Assembly: GCA_018382295.1 (NCBI GenBank)
Contig: JAGZQF010000001.1
Span: 62,001-126,000, forward strand
Length of the DNA stretch: 64,000 nucleotides
Source of the DNA: Collinsella sp.
GTDB taxonomy: Bacteria > Actinomycetota > Coriobacteriia > Coriobacteriales > Coriobacteriaceae
Direction of reading: 5' to 3'
Under the pieces are notes generated by a model. The model was given only the letters and a program-made list of their open reading frames with translations. It was not told where the DNA came from and ran no database searches. The position numbers and the translations under genes were made by a program. Position 1 is the first letter of the stretch, and each line of letters opens with the position of its first letter. Below, in pieces: positions 42,683 to 51,804 of this stretch.

Positions 42683-42773
42683 GCATGGGTTTGCCGTGCC
42701 GCCCGCTTTATCGGCGACGGTATTTGGCTTCGTGCGTCGAGTTTTGAGCATACCGATGGGGGTGGTTTGCCGT

Positions 42774-43406
42774 ATGACTACCGTAAGACGGGCCGATCTT
42801 TCTTGTGTCGTTCAAGCGGGCGGGATGTCGTCGCGCATGGGCTGCGATAAGGCGCGCATGGCGTTTTGCGGTGAGCCGCTCATCGAGCGCGTGCTGGGTC
42901 GGCTGGCGCCAGTTGCCGGCGAGCTGGTCGTGACGACGTCGCGCCCCTGCGAGCTTGCCTACCTTGAGGAGCTTATGTTTGATGGCCTGCGCCCCCGCGT
43001 GGTGATGGACGTCGACGGTCCCGCCGGTGCCATGCGCGGCATCGCGAGCTCGTTGGCCGCGGCGCGATTGCCGTTCGTGGCGATCGTCGCTTGCGATATG
43101 CCGTTTGTCTCGCCGGAACTCATCGGCGCGCTCGCCGATCGTGTTGAGGCTGAGGCGCTCGACGTGTGCGTGCCGCGCGAGGAGCGTGGCATTGAGCCGC
43201 TTTGCGCCGTCTGGCGCCGTGACGCATGTGCGCCAGTTGCCCAAGAGCTGCTCTCCTGCGACCGCCAACGCATTCGCTGCCTGATCAATCGCGTTCAGGC
43301 TGGTTATATAGATGAACCGCAGATCGTTAAGGCCGCGGGCTCGACGCTCTGCTTCGAAAACGTCAATACGCCCGAGGAGTTTGCGGCGGCCGAGTTACTC
43401 GCCTAG
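42774..43406 (+). CDS. mobA: Molybdenum cofactor guanylyltransferase-like protein MobA
   Basis: A 210-residue nucleotidyltransferase. The signature VVQAGGMSSRMGCDKA near the N-terminus is the GTP-binding LxGGxSxRMGxDK loop, and VAIVACDMPFVSPELI contains the catalytic Asp. It would attach GMP to molybdopterin for bis-MGD enzymes such as FdhF. A MocA-type cytidylyltransferase serving the Xdh-like enzyme is a less likely alternative. ATG 42774 follows GGGGTGG; longer in-frame starts upstream run into the tRNA-Sec gene and are rejected. DUF3343 gene 2 follows after 15 bases. Confidence 0.85.
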   Translation: MTTVRRADLSCVVQAGGMSSRMGCDKARMAFCGEPLIERVLGRLAPVAGELVVTTSRPCELAYLEELMFDGLRPRVVMDVDGPAGAMRGIASSLAAARLPFVAIVACDMPFVSPELIGALADRVEAEALDVCVPREERGIEPLCAVWRRDACAPVAQELLSCDRQRIRCLINRVQAGYIDEPQIVKAAGSTLCFENVNTPEEFAAAELLA

Positions 43407-43421
43407 ACGATTGGAGTTGCC

Positions 43422-43817
43422 ATGTCTCACGATATTTGTCCCGACACGGGAGAGCCTTGCACTTGCGATGGTTCCGAGCCCTGTACCTGCGGCTGCGGTG
43501 GCTGTGGACATACTGCGGAAGAGGAAGCGGACGCCGCGGCGTATCGCGAGGCACATCGCGAAGGCCCGTCCGGTGATGCCCTCGACCACGAGCGCAAGAT
43601 TATCGTTTCGTTCGACAGCACCTTCGATGTGATGGAGTGCGAGCAGCTTTGCCTGGATGCCGGCGTGCCCGGGCGCATTATGCCTTTGCCCGGCTCCATT
43701 ACCGCAGGTTGCGGCCTGTGCTGGGCCATGCCGTTCTCGGGCGATGCGCTCGCCGCCTTCCGCGCCGCCACCGAGGGCCGCATAGCCCCTGCCGACTACC
43801 ATCAGCTCGTCCTCTAG
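43422..43817 (+). CDS. DUF3343 protein with a cysteine-rich N-terminal extension
   Basis: A 131-residue protein. The C-terminal ~75 residues (IIVSFDSTFDVMECEQL, RIMPLPGSITAGCGLCWAM) are a DUF3343 Se/S-carrier domain with an additional Cys after the invariant GCG. The N-terminal ~30 residues are extremely Cys-rich: CPDTGEPCTCDGSEPCTCGC then GGCGH, eight Cys in 24 residues. Such a segment could bind metal or reduced Se/S; this is inference. It lies directly downstream of selC and mobA, so Se handling is a plausible context. TTGGAG precedes ATG 43422. It is a different gene from the short paralogue at 15496. Confidence 0.8.
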   Translation: MSHDICPDTGEPCTCDGSEPCTCGCGGCGHTAEEEADAAAYREAHREGPSGDALDHERKIIVSFDSTFDVMECEQLCLDAGVPGRIMPLPGSITAGCGLCWAMPFSGDALAAFRAATEGRIAPADYHQLVL

Positions 43818-43824
43818 CCACCAC

Positions 43825-43859
43825 ACCACCACAAAGGTGCCTGTCCCCAATGTGGTGGT
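43825..43859. repeat. Short palindrome family C
   Basis: ACCACCACA pairs with TGTGGTGGT around AAGGTGCCTGTCCCCAA. The layout (short palindrome with a central CTGTCCC) resembles family B and REP-type sequences. About 210 bases up to gdhA hold no other feature I can name. Confidence 0.6.
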
Positions 43860-44073
43860 TTGGAACATGTGGACGAAACAGCTTCGAAACACGCGATTTG
43901 CGCGTTGGGCACTCAAAAACGCTTCTACCTGCATCGTAATCAAAACGAAACATCTGCTCGTCGGCTTATGCGAAACTTTGCTGCAACAGTGCGATATTAT
44001 CCATACTCGATAAAGCTCGCGGCGCATGGGGCGCCTCGAACGACACTTTTCTTTTCCATCAATTGGAGGAAGC

Positions 44074-45429
44074 ATGAGCTACACGCAGAAAGTTCTCGAC
44101 GAGCTCAAGGCCCGCTATCCCGAGCAGCCTGAGTTCATCCAGGCCGCGACCGAGATTCTCGGCACCATCCAGCCGGCGCTCGACGCCCATCCCGAGTACG
44201 AGGAGGCCGCCCTGCTTGAGCGCCTCGTCGAGCCCGAGCGCATCGTCATGTTCCGTGTTCCCTGGGTCGACGACCAGGGCAAGGTTCAGGTCAACCGCGG
44301 CTACCGCGTCGAGTTCAACTCTGCCATTGGACCCTACAAGGGCGGCCTGCGCTTTAACCCGACGGTCACCCTGGGCATGCTCAAGTTCCTGGGCCTGGAG
44401 CAGATTCTCAAGAACAGCCTGACCACCCTTCCCATGGGCGGCGGCAAGGGCGGTTCCGACTTTGACCCCAAGGGCAAGTCCAACAACGAGATCATGCACT
44501 TCTGCCAGTCCTTCATGACCGAGCTCTATCGCCACATCGGCCCCAACACCGACGTTCCCGCCGGCGACCTGGGCGTTGGCGGCCGCGAGGTTGCCTACCT
44601 GTTCGGTCAGTACAAGCGCCTGACCAATGAGTGGACCGGCGTCCTTACCGGCAAGGGCCTCTCTTTTGGCGGCTCGCTCGCCCGTACCGAGGCCACCGGC
44701 TACGGCCTGGCCTACTTTGTGGACGAGTACCTCAAGAGCCGCGGCGACTCCTTCGAGGGCAAGAACGTCGTCGTTCACGGCTCCGGTAACGTCGCCATCT
44801 ACGCGGTCCAGAAGGTCTCCCAGCTCGGCGGCAAGGTGCTGGCCTGCTCCGACACCCACGGCTGGGTCGAGGATCCCGACGGCATCGACTACACCGTGCT
44901 CGAGCATGTCTACAACAAGAAGCGCTCCGGCCACGACAAGGGCGTTACGCTCGCCATGTACGTCGACGAGAAGCCCAATGCCACGTGGCACGAGGGTGAC
45001 GGCCGCGGCGTGTGGCAGCTGCCCTGCGACATCGCGCTGCCCTGCGCTCGCGAGAACACGCTGCTGCTCGAGGACGCCCAGGCGCTCGTCGCCAACGGCT
45101 GCAAGGTGGTCGGCGAGGGCGCGAACATGCCCACGACCATCGAGGCCACGACCTACTTCCAGGAGCACGGCGTCGCCTTTATGCCCGGTAAGGCTGCCAA
45201 CGCCGGCGGCGTGCTCGTGTCCGGCTTGGAGATGAGCCAGAACGCCGAGCACCTGTCCTGGACCTTCGAGGAGGTCGACGGCAAGCTCGAGCAGCTCATG
45301 CGCGGCATGTTCCACAACGTGGACGACACCGCCAAGGAGTACGGCGAGGAGGGCAACTTCGTCATGGGCGCCAACATCGCCGGCTTCCTGAAGGTCGCCG
45401 ACGCCATGCTCGCTCAGGGCGTCTGCTAA
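44074..45429 (+). CDS. gdhA: NADP-type glutamate dehydrogenase (hexameric)
   Basis: A 451-residue enzyme of the GdhA family that interconverts 2-oxoglutarate plus ammonia and glutamate. It contains NRGYRVEFNSAIGPYKGGLRF with the substrate Lys, LPMGGGKGGSDFDPKGKS with the catalytic Lys region, DVPAGDLGVGGREVAYLFGQYKR, and the Rossmann motif VVHGSGNVAIYAVQK. The length and these motifs fit the NADP-linked small hexameric type. ATG 44074 follows TTGGAGGA. A terminator follows. Confidence 0.94.
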   Translation: MSYTQKVLDELKARYPEQPEFIQAATEILGTIQPALDAHPEYEEAALLERLVEPERIVMFRVPWVDDQGKVQVNRGYRVEFNSAIGPYKGGLRFNPTVTLGMLKFLGLEQILKNSLTTLPMGGGKGGSDFDPKGKSNNEIMHFCQSFMTELYRHIGPNTDVPAGDLGVGGREVAYLFGQYKRLTNEWTGVLTGKGLSFGGSLARTEATGYGLAYFVDEYLKSRGDSFEGKNVVVHGSGNVAIYAVQKVSQLGGKVLACSDTHGWVEDPDGIDYTVLEHVYNKKRSGHDKGVTLAMYVDEKPNATWHEGDGRGVWQLPCDIALPCARENTLLLEDAQALVANGCKVVGEGANMPTTIEATTYFQEHGVAFMPGKAANAGGVLVSGLEMSQNAEHLSWTFEEVDGKLEQLMRGMFHNVDDTAKEYGEEGNFVMGANIAGFLKVADAMLAQGVC

Positions 45430-45454
45430 ACCATGCCTGACATAGCATGTGATG

Positions 45455-45486
45455 AGGCTCCCAGCTATCTGGTTGGGAGCCTTTTT
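45455..45486 (+). terminator. Terminator after gdhA
   Basis: AGGCTCCCA (45455-45463) pairs with TGGGAGCCT (45474-45482), followed by TTTTC. Confidence 0.85.
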
Positions 45487-45504
45487 CTATCCCGGAGGAT
45501 TCCT

Positions 45505-45579
45505 CATAACTTGCGGTGATATACGGACTGTTTTGCGTTCCAGAACGGCTAATCAGTCCGTATATCACCGCAAGTTATG
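45505..45579. repeat. Palindromic repeat family A, copy 5
   Basis: Perfect 26-bp arms (45505-45530 and 45554-45579) containing CTTGCGGTGATATACGGACT, the longest stem of the family. The arms differ from other copies at paired positions (GATATAC for GAAATAC). Confidence 0.88.
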
Positions 45580-45658
45580 GATGGGTGGGTGGATTTTGTC
45601 CTAAAACGGTGTGCGGCCCCTCGTTTGGTACACTTAAAAGTACTGGACAAGTGAAGAG

Positions 45659-46573
45659 ATGGGGGAGAACGTGCTCAAGTTCGGTACCTACGTCCGTGTT
45701 GGAAACGCGGCCGAAGCCTATGAGCTCTTGCAGAAGAATCGCAACAACAAGATTGTGGGCGGCGGCATCTGGATGCGCCTGGGTTCGCGTCGTGTGGCGG
45801 CGGCGATTGACCTTTCGGCCTGCGGACTCGATCAGATCGAGGAGACCGAGACCGAGTTTCGCATCGGTGCCATGTGCACCCTGCGCCAGCTTGAGCGCCA
45901 TGCCGCGCTCAACGCGCTTGTCAACAATGTCTTTGAGTTTGCCGTCCACGACATCGTGGGCGTTCAGCTGCGCAACACCGCCACGGTGGGCGGCAGCACC
46001 TACGGCCGCTTTGGCTTCTCGGACGTTCTCTCCGCCTTCCTCGCGCTCGATTCGTACGTTGAGCTGACGGGCGCCGGCCGCGTGCCGCTCGCCGAGTTCG
46101 TTGACATGGGCTACGTGCGCGATGTGATCGAGCGCGTCGTGGTCGTTAAGCACGACTACCGTGCGAGCTACGAGGCCGTGCGCAAGACCGCGACCGACTT
46201 CCCCTCGCTGAACGTCACCGCCGCCTGGTGGGACAACACCTGGCACGTCACCGTGGGTGCACGCCCGCTGCGCGCGACCCTGCTGCAGGGCGAGGCGTGC
46301 GGCCTTATCAACGAGCAGCCTTCCGAGGACGAGCTTCGCGCCCTTGCCGCATCCGTGCGTGCCCTGAGCTACGGCACCAACCTGTGGGGCTCGGCCGACT
46401 ACCGCCGCCGCATCTCTGCCCCGCTGGCGATTCAGGCCGTGCGCCGCGCCGCCGGCATCGAGCTTTCGGCCGCGCTTGCCCGCGAGCTCGAGGGCGTGCA
46501 GATTCCTAAGTTTGCCACGGACGAGTATTCCTGCCGCCGCGTGCCCGGCGTCGATTCTAGCGAGGTGCGCTAA
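45659..46573 (+). CDS. FAD-binding subunit of a xanthine dehydrogenase-family molybdoenzyme
   Basis: A protein of about 304 residues of the CoxM/XdhB family: NKIVGGGIWMRLG is the first FAD loop, LRNTATVGGSTYGRFGFSD the second, and the C-terminal CO_deh_flav_C region (SLNVTAAWW, LSYGTNLWGSADYRR) follows. It passes electrons between the Mo/[2Fe-2S] subunit and the external partner. ATG 45659 is the longest start, but GTG 45671 (giving MLKFGTYVRV) has GGGGGAG just upstream and may be the true start. It overlaps the next gene by one base (TAATG). Confidence 0.85.
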   Translation: MGENVLKFGTYVRVGNAAEAYELLQKNRNNKIVGGGIWMRLGSRRVAAAIDLSACGLDQIEETETEFRIGAMCTLRQLERHAALNALVNNVFEFAVHDIVGVQLRNTATVGGSTYGRFGFSDVLSAFLALDSYVELTGAGRVPLAEFVDMGYVRDVIERVVVVKHDYRASYEAVRKTATDFPSLNVTAAWWDNTWHVTVGARPLRATLLQGEACGLINEQPSEDELRALAASVRALSYGTNLWGSADYRRRISAPLAIQAVRRAAGIELSAALARELEGVQIPKFATDEYSCRRVPGVDSSEVR

Positions 46574-49404
46574 TGGCTGCCAAACTCATCGATCTTTCCT
46601 TTACGCTCAACTGCCGCAAGGTCAAGGTTCAGATTGCCCCCGACACCATGCTCTTTGCGCTGTTGCGTGAGCAGGGCTGCGCGTCGGTGCGCTGCGCCTG
46701 CGAGACCACCAACTGCGGTCTGTGCACGGTGTGGCTCGACGGCGACCCGGTGCTGAGCTGCTCGGTTCCCGCCGCTCGCGTCGAGGGCCACACCATCACC
46801 ACGCTCGAGGGCCTCAAGGCCGAGTCTGAGGCGCTGGCCCGCGCGATGGCTGCCGAAGGCGCCGAGCAGTGCGGTTTTTGCGCCCCCGGCCTCATCATGA
46901 ACGTGCTGGCGCTTGCCCGCGCCGCCAAGGAGGACCCGAGCCTCGTCGCCACGCGCGAGGAGCTCTCTCGCCAGCTCGCCGGCAACCTCTGCCGTTGCAG
47001 CGGCTACGAGAGTCAGCTGCGCGCCATCGTCCGCTTTCTCAATGAGTCCGGCGTGCAGGTGGGCTTTGAGATGCCCGAACTGCCGGTCAATAACACCAGC
47101 TCCGATGGTGTCGCATACAAGCAGATTACCCACAAGCAGCCCAAGAAGGACTCGAAGGCACTGCTCGAGGGTCGTCCCGTCTACACGGGCGACCTGGTAC
47201 CTGCCGGTGCGCTCATCGTCAAACTCAAGCGCAGCCCCTATGCCCGCGCCAAGATTCGCTCCATCGATACGTCGCGCGCACTGAAGGTGCCCGGCGTGGT
47301 GGGCGTCTACACCTACGAGGATGTGCCCCAGCGCCGCTTTACCATCGCCGGCCAGAGCTATCCGCAGCCGAGTCCCTACGACCGCCTGATTCTCGAGAAC
47401 CTCGTTCGTTACCAAAACGAGGAGGTGGCGATCGTTGCCGCCGAGACTGAGGAGGCTGCCGACAAGGCGCTCAAACTCATCAAGGTCGACTATGAGGTGC
47501 TCGAGCCGCTGCTCGACTTTACCCAGGCGCTCGATAACGACATCGTGGTCCACCCCGAGGGCGACGTGACCTTTATGTTCCCGCAGGGCGGCGACGTGCC
47601 CCGCAACCTGGTGTGCAGCGGTACCAGCGACTTTGGCGACTTGGACGAGGCATTCGCCCAGAGCGACATCGTCTTTGAGCGCACCTACACCAGCCAGGCC
47701 ACGCAGACCGCGCCTATGGAAACCTTCCGCGCCTTCGCGACGACCGACGCGTTTGGGCGTATCTCGGTGACCACCTCCACGCAGGTGCCCTTCCACGTGC
47801 GCCGCATGGTCGCGCAGTCGCTCGATATCCCGCAGTCGCAGGTGCAGGTCATTAAGCCGCGTATCGGCGGTGGCTTTGGCTCCAAGCAGACGGGCTGCTG
47901 CGAGATCTTCGTTGCGTTCGTCACCCAGCAGACCGGCCGTCCGAGCTACTGCTGCTACACCCGTGAGGAGACTATCACTGCGGGCAACTCGCGCCACCAG
48001 ATGCAGATGACCGTTAAGCTGGGCGCCATGAACGACGGCACCATCACGGCCATCGACCTGCATACGTTGTCCAACGCCGGCGCGTACGGCGAGCACGCCA
48101 CCACGACGATCGGCCTTTCGGGTCACAAGAGCCTGCCCATCTACAACCACGTGAAGGCGAGCCGCTTTAGCTGGGACGCCGTCTACACCAACACCAACCG
48201 CGGCGGCGCGTATCGCGGCTACGGTGCCACTCAGGGCCAGTTTGCCGTGGAGAGCGCCGTCAACGAGCTCGCTGACATGCTGCACATGGATCCTGCCGAC
48301 CTGCGCCTTAAGAACATCGTGCGCGAGGGCGAGACCATGCCGCAGTACTACAACGAGAAGCTCAACGCCTGCGCGCTCGACCGCTGCTTGCTGCGCGCGA
48401 TGGACATGATCGGTTGGCGCGACAAGCCCCTGGCCGTGGACCTGGGTGACCGCGTGCGCGCCCTGGGCTGCGCGCTCACCATGCAGGGCTCGGGCATCTC
48501 CAACATCGACATTGCCGGCATCGACCTGCGCCTGGAAGAGGACGGCTTTATTACGCTTTCGACCGGTGCCACCGATAACGGCATGGGCGTCGACACCATC
48601 CTGGCGCAAATTGCCGCCGAGGAGCTGGGCGTGGAGAGCTCGCTCATCGTGGTGCGCGGCGTGGACACCGACGTGTCGCCGTTCGACGCCGGATCGTACG
48701 CGAGCTCCGGTACGTACGTGACGGGCCTGGCGGCCAAGAACGCCGCGACCGAGCTGCGCGGCAAGATTTGCGCCAAGGCCGCCCGGATGTGGGATGTGGA
48801 TGCCGCCGACGTGGTCTTCGATGGTCAGTACGTGCGCCTGTCCGACGAGCGTGCCGCGCGCGAGCAGAACCGCTACCTCACGCTGCGCGACTTTGCCAAC
48901 CTGTGCGTCAAGAACATCGCGGGCGGCGACGCACTCACCTCGCACGCCTCTGCCTGCCTGCCCGTCTCGCCTCCGCCGTTTATGGCCGGCATTGCCGAGG
49001 TCGAGGTCGACAAGGCCACCGGCAAGGTGACCGTGGTGGACTACGCGGCGGCTGTGGACTGCGGTACCGTGATCAACGAGGCGCTCGCGCGCGTCCAGGC
49101 CGAGGGCGGCATTGCCCAGGGCATTGGCCACGCGCTCTACGAGATCGTCGAGCACGACGATCGCGGCCGCCTGCGCACCGGCAACTTTATGAGCTACAAG
49201 CTGCCCACGCGCCTGGATATCGGCAGCATTCGCGTGGCCTTTGAGCCGAGTTACGAGCCGACGGGCCCGTTTGGCGCCAAGTCGATCGGCGAGGTCGTCA
49301 TCAACACGCCGCTTGCCGCCGTTGCCTCGGCCGTGGCGCACGCCACCGGCCATCAGGTACGCTCGCTGCCGATCACGCCCGAGAAGGCCCTGCTGGGGGA
49401 GTAG
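46573..49404 (+). CDS. Xanthine dehydrogenase-family enzyme, fused [2Fe-2S] and molybdopterin subunits
   Basis: A 943-residue fusion. Residues ~1-160 hold two [2Fe-2S] clusters (CACETTNCGLC and CGFCAPGLIMNVL ... NLCRCSGYE). The rest is the Mo-binding subunit with RIGGGFGSKQ, AYRGYGATQGQFAVES, TGATDNGMGVDTI, and the C-terminal GPFGAKSIGEVVINTP containing the catalytic Glu. Substrate could be a purine, another N-heterocycle or an aldehyde. With selD present a labile-Se hydroxylase is possible, but I see no yqeB/yqeC markers. Neighbour gdhA hints at nitrogen metabolism. A terminator follows. Confidence 0.86.
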   Translation: MAAKLIDLSFTLNCRKVKVQIAPDTMLFALLREQGCASVRCACETTNCGLCTVWLDGDPVLSCSVPAARVEGHTITTLEGLKAESEALARAMAAEGAEQCGFCAPGLIMNVLALARAAKEDPSLVATREELSRQLAGNLCRCSGYESQLRAIVRFLNESGVQVGFEMPELPVNNTSSDGVAYKQITHKQPKKDSKALLEGRPVYTGDLVPAGALIVKLKRSPYARAKIRSIDTSRALKVPGVVGVYTYEDVPQRRFTIAGQSYPQPSPYDRLILENLVRYQNEEVAIVAAETEEAADKALKLIKVDYEVLEPLLDFTQALDNDIVVHPEGDVTFMFPQGGDVPRNLVCSGTSDFGDLDEAFAQSDIVFERTYTSQATQTAPMETFRAFATTDAFGRISVTTSTQVPFHVRRMVAQSLDIPQSQVQVIKPRIGGGFGSKQTGCCEIFVAFVTQQTGRPSYCCYTREETITAGNSRHQMQMTVKLGAMNDGTITAIDLHTLSNAGAYGEHATTTIGLSGHKSLPIYNHVKASRFSWDAVYTNTNRGGAYRGYGATQGQFAVESAVNELADMLHMDPADLRLKNIVREGETMPQYYNEKLNACALDRCLLRAMDMIGWRDKPLAVDLGDRVRALGCALTMQGSGISNIDIAGIDLRLEEDGFITLSTGATDNGMGVDTILAQIAAEELGVESSLIVVRGVDTDVSPFDAGSYASSGTYVTGLAAKNAATELRGKICAKAARMWDVDAADVVFDGQYVRLSDERAAREQNRYLTLRDFANLCVKNIAGGDALTSHASACLPVSPPPFMAGIAEVEVDKATGKVTVVDYAAAVDCGTVINEALARVQAEGGIAQGIGHALYEIVEHDDRGRLRTGNFMSYKLPTRLDIGSIRVAFEPSYEPTGPFGAKSIGEVVINTPLAAVASAVAHATGHQVRSLPITPEKALLGE

Positions 49405-49433
49405 CTGGTCAGCGAGCAAGTCGTAATGGGCGG

Positions 49434-49458
49434 GGCGGGACAACTCGTCCCGCCTTTT
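49434..49458 (+). terminator. Terminator after the Xdh-like operon
   Basis: GGCGGGAC (49434-49441) pairs with GTCCCGCC (49447-49454), followed by TTTT. Confidence 0.82.
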
Positions 49459-49544
49459 GCACTCGTGGTGAGGTCGTGAGCCTGTAAAAGGTGTGCGTGC
49501 GCTTGCCGCTTGTATCTGCTATCATTCCTAGTCTGTGCGCTCAT

Positions 49545-49628
49545 GCGGGCGTGGCGGAATTGGTAGACGCGCCAGATTTAGGTTCTGGTGGGATTCCCGT
49601 GAAGGTTCGAGTCCTTTCGCCCGCACCA
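49545..49628 (+). tRNA. tRNA-Leu(TAG)
   Basis: 84 bases with encoded CCA. Acceptor GCGGGCG/CGCCCGC, anticodon stem CCAGA/TCTGG with TAG at 49579-49581, a class II variable arm and TTCGAGT T-loop. Confidence 0.95.
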
Positions 49629-49719
49629 ACGCATCTGCGTCGGCCCTGGCCGTCGCGACACTTTGTTGCATAAAGGTACCAGCACCTCAGATAAGCTGGG
49701 CAGTATGAGGAGGAACGTG

Positions 49720-51018
49720 TTGAACATCACCGCTTCTGACGTCAAGGACGCCAAGCTCACCGCTACGGTCACCATCCCGGCCGCCGACGTCGACGTCGCG
49801 ATCAAGAAGGCCTACAAGGACACCGCCAAGAAGTACCGCTTCCCGGGCTTCCGCGCCGGTAAGGCCCCCCGTCCGGTCATCGACTCCGCTCTTGGCGCCG
49901 AGGCTACCCTCGCTCAGGCCACCAACGACCTGATCGCCGCCAACGAGCCCGCCGTCCTCAACGAGCTGGACATCGTCCCCACCAAGAGCGGTGACTACAA
50001 GGAGCTCGACCTCGCCAAGGATCACGAGGACTACACCTACACCGTCGAGTTCTCCCTGCGTCCCGCCGCTGAGCTCTCCTCCTTCGACGCCGTCGAGATC
50101 GAGATGCCCCCTGCGGAGGTCACCGAGTCCGAGATCAACAACCAGGTCGAGATGCTCCTCAACTACCGTGCCACCTTCGAGGACGTCGAGGGTCGCGCCG
50201 TCGAGGCCGAGGACTACGTCACCGTCGACCTCAAGGCCGTCGAGAACGCCGACAACTTTGCCGCCGAGGGCCGTATGCTCATCGCCGGTAGCGACAGCAA
50301 CCCCAAGGAGTTCAATGAGGCCCTGATCGGCGCTAACGTTGACGACGTCAAGACCGTCACCTGGACCGACGAGGTCGAGGAGGGCGAGGAGGCCGAGACC
50401 CACACCGTCGAGGTCACCGTCAAGGGCATCAAGGTCCGCAACACCCCCGAGCTCACCGACGAGCTCGTCAAGTCCGACTTTGGCTTCGACAGCATCGACG
50501 CTATGCGCGACGCCATCAAGATCGAGATCGAGCAGGACAAGGCTTCTCGCCTTCCGGCCGAGAAGGAGAACCGTTGCGTCTCCGCTCTCGCCGAGCGTCT
50601 GCAGCTCGACGAGATGGACGCCGACTACGAGCAGTCCGTCTTTGAGGAGCTTGGCCAGAACTTCCTGTCCAACCTCGCTGCCCGCGGCATGACCCTGGAC
50701 ACCTGGCTGCCCGCTTCCGGCCTGACCATGGAGCAGTTCATCGGCGACCTGCACAAGCAGGCCAACGACGTTGCCCGTGAGTCCCTGGCTCTGGACGCCC
50801 TCGCCCGTGAGCTCAAGATCGAGGTCACCGAGGACGACATCAACGCCGAGTTCGAGAAGGCCGGCGTCAAGGACGTCGAGGCTTCCAAGGCCGAGTTCAT
50901 CGCCGATGGCCGCATGCCTGCCGTCCGCGAGTCCATCCGTCGCTCCAAGGCCGTCGACCACCTGGTCGAGAACGCCAAGGTGACCGAGGTCGACGAGACC
51001 GCCAAGGACGCCGAGTAA
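49720..51018 (+). CDS. tig: Trigger factor
   Basis: A 432-residue ribosome-bound chaperone and prolyl isomerase. The ribosome-docking signature PGFRAGKAPRPVID is at residues ~43-56, the FKBP-like PPIase domain spans ~150-240 (EDYVTVDLKAVENADNFAAEG), and the C-terminal chaperone arms follow. TTG 49720 is preferred (AGGAGG 6 bases upstream, giving MNITASDVKDAK); GTG 49717 and ATG 49705 are alternatives, the latter overlapping the ribosome site. Codon use is strongly biased to C-ending codons, as expected for high expression. It heads the tig-clpP-clpX block. Confidence 0.93.
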   Translation: MNITASDVKDAKLTATVTIPAADVDVAIKKAYKDTAKKYRFPGFRAGKAPRPVIDSALGAEATLAQATNDLIAANEPAVLNELDIVPTKSGDYKELDLAKDHEDYTYTVEFSLRPAAELSSFDAVEIEMPPAEVTESEINNQVEMLLNYRATFEDVEGRAVEAEDYVTVDLKAVENADNFAAEGRMLIAGSDSNPKEFNEALIGANVDDVKTVTWTDEVEEGEEAETHTVEVTVKGIKVRNTPELTDELVKSDFGFDSIDAMRDAIKIEIEQDKASRLPAEKENRCVSALAERLQLDEMDADYEQSVFEELGQNFLSNLAARGMTLDTWLPASGLTMEQFIGDLHKQANDVARESLALDALARELKIEVTEDDINAEFEKAGVKDVEASKAEFIADGRMPAVRESIRRSKAVDHLVENAKVTEVDETAKDAE

Positions 51019-51182
51019 TTCTCGCCACCTTGCCCGCGAGCGCATGCGTGCGCCCGTGATGGGGTAAAGTTATAAACCGGTTATCCGGTCGCTTCGTACG
51101 GTGCCAGCCAATGCATAGCATGCGGGCACCGTACGTTTGTCTAGAACCATTATTGGTCCGCAAGAGAGAAATGGAGATGCGT

Positions 51183-51803
51183 ATGATCGCTAAGTTCGAT
51201 TCCGCCCTCGTGCCATACGTTATCGAGCAGACGCCGCGCGGCGAGCGCAGCTACGATATCTATTCGCGCCTGCTCAACGACCGCATCATCTTCTTGGGCG
51301 AGGAGATCAACTCCGTCAGTGCCAACCTGGTCGTTGCCCAGCTGCTGCATCTTGAGAGCCAGGATGCCGAGAAGGATATCTCGCTCTACATCAATTCGCC
51401 CGGCGGCGAGGTTTACTCCGGCCTGGCGATTCTTGACACCATGAACTTTATCAAGCCGCAGGTCTCCACCATCTGCGTCGGTATGGCTGCGTCCATGGCC
51501 GCCGTGCTGCTTTCGGCCGGTGCTAAGGGCAAACGCTTCTGCCTGCCGCACTCCAAGGTCATGATTCACCAGCCCAGCGGCGGTGCCCAGGGCCAGCAGA
51601 CCGAGATCGAGATCGTGGCCGAGGAGATCAAGAAGACTCGCCGCGAGCTCAATCAGATCCTGTCCGATGCCTCGGGCCAGCCCATTGAGAAGGTCCAGGC
51701 CGACACCGAGCGCGACAACTACCTGACCGCTGCCGAGGCCCTCGACTACGGCCTGATTGACCGTATTGTCACCTCGCGCGATCTCGCCGCGAAGGACGCC
51801 TAG
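51183..51803 (+). CDS. clpP: ATP-dependent Clp protease proteolytic subunit
   Basis: A 206-residue serine protease forming the ClpP barrel. The catalytic Ser is in VGMAASMAAVLLSAG, the His in LPHSKVMIHQPSGG and the Asp in the TERDNYL region. ATG 51183 has GGAG 6 bases upstream and gives the usual MIAKFDSALVPYVIEQT start; ATG 51171 is an alternative. It sits one base before clpX. Confidence 0.95.
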   Translation: MIAKFDSALVPYVIEQTPRGERSYDIYSRLLNDRIIFLGEEINSVSANLVVAQLLHLESQDAEKDISLYINSPGGEVYSGLAILDTMNFIKPQVSTICVGMAASMAAVLLSAGAKGKRFCLPHSKVMIHQPSGGAQGQQTEIEIVAEEIKKTRRELNQILSDASGQPIEKVQADTERDNYLTAAEALDYGLIDRIVTSRDLAAKDA

Positions 51804-51804
51804 G

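Noticed and set aside
42540..42773. N-terminal extension of MobA starting upstream of 42774
   Set aside because: This stretch contains the tRNA-Sec gene and its terminator; homology and a ribosome site support ATG 42774.
46570..49443. Open frame of more than 950 codons on the - strand opposite the Xdh-like fusion
   Set aside because: Antisense shadow with Arg/His/Gly-rich low-complexity content; the + strand protein has complete Fe-S and Mo motifs.
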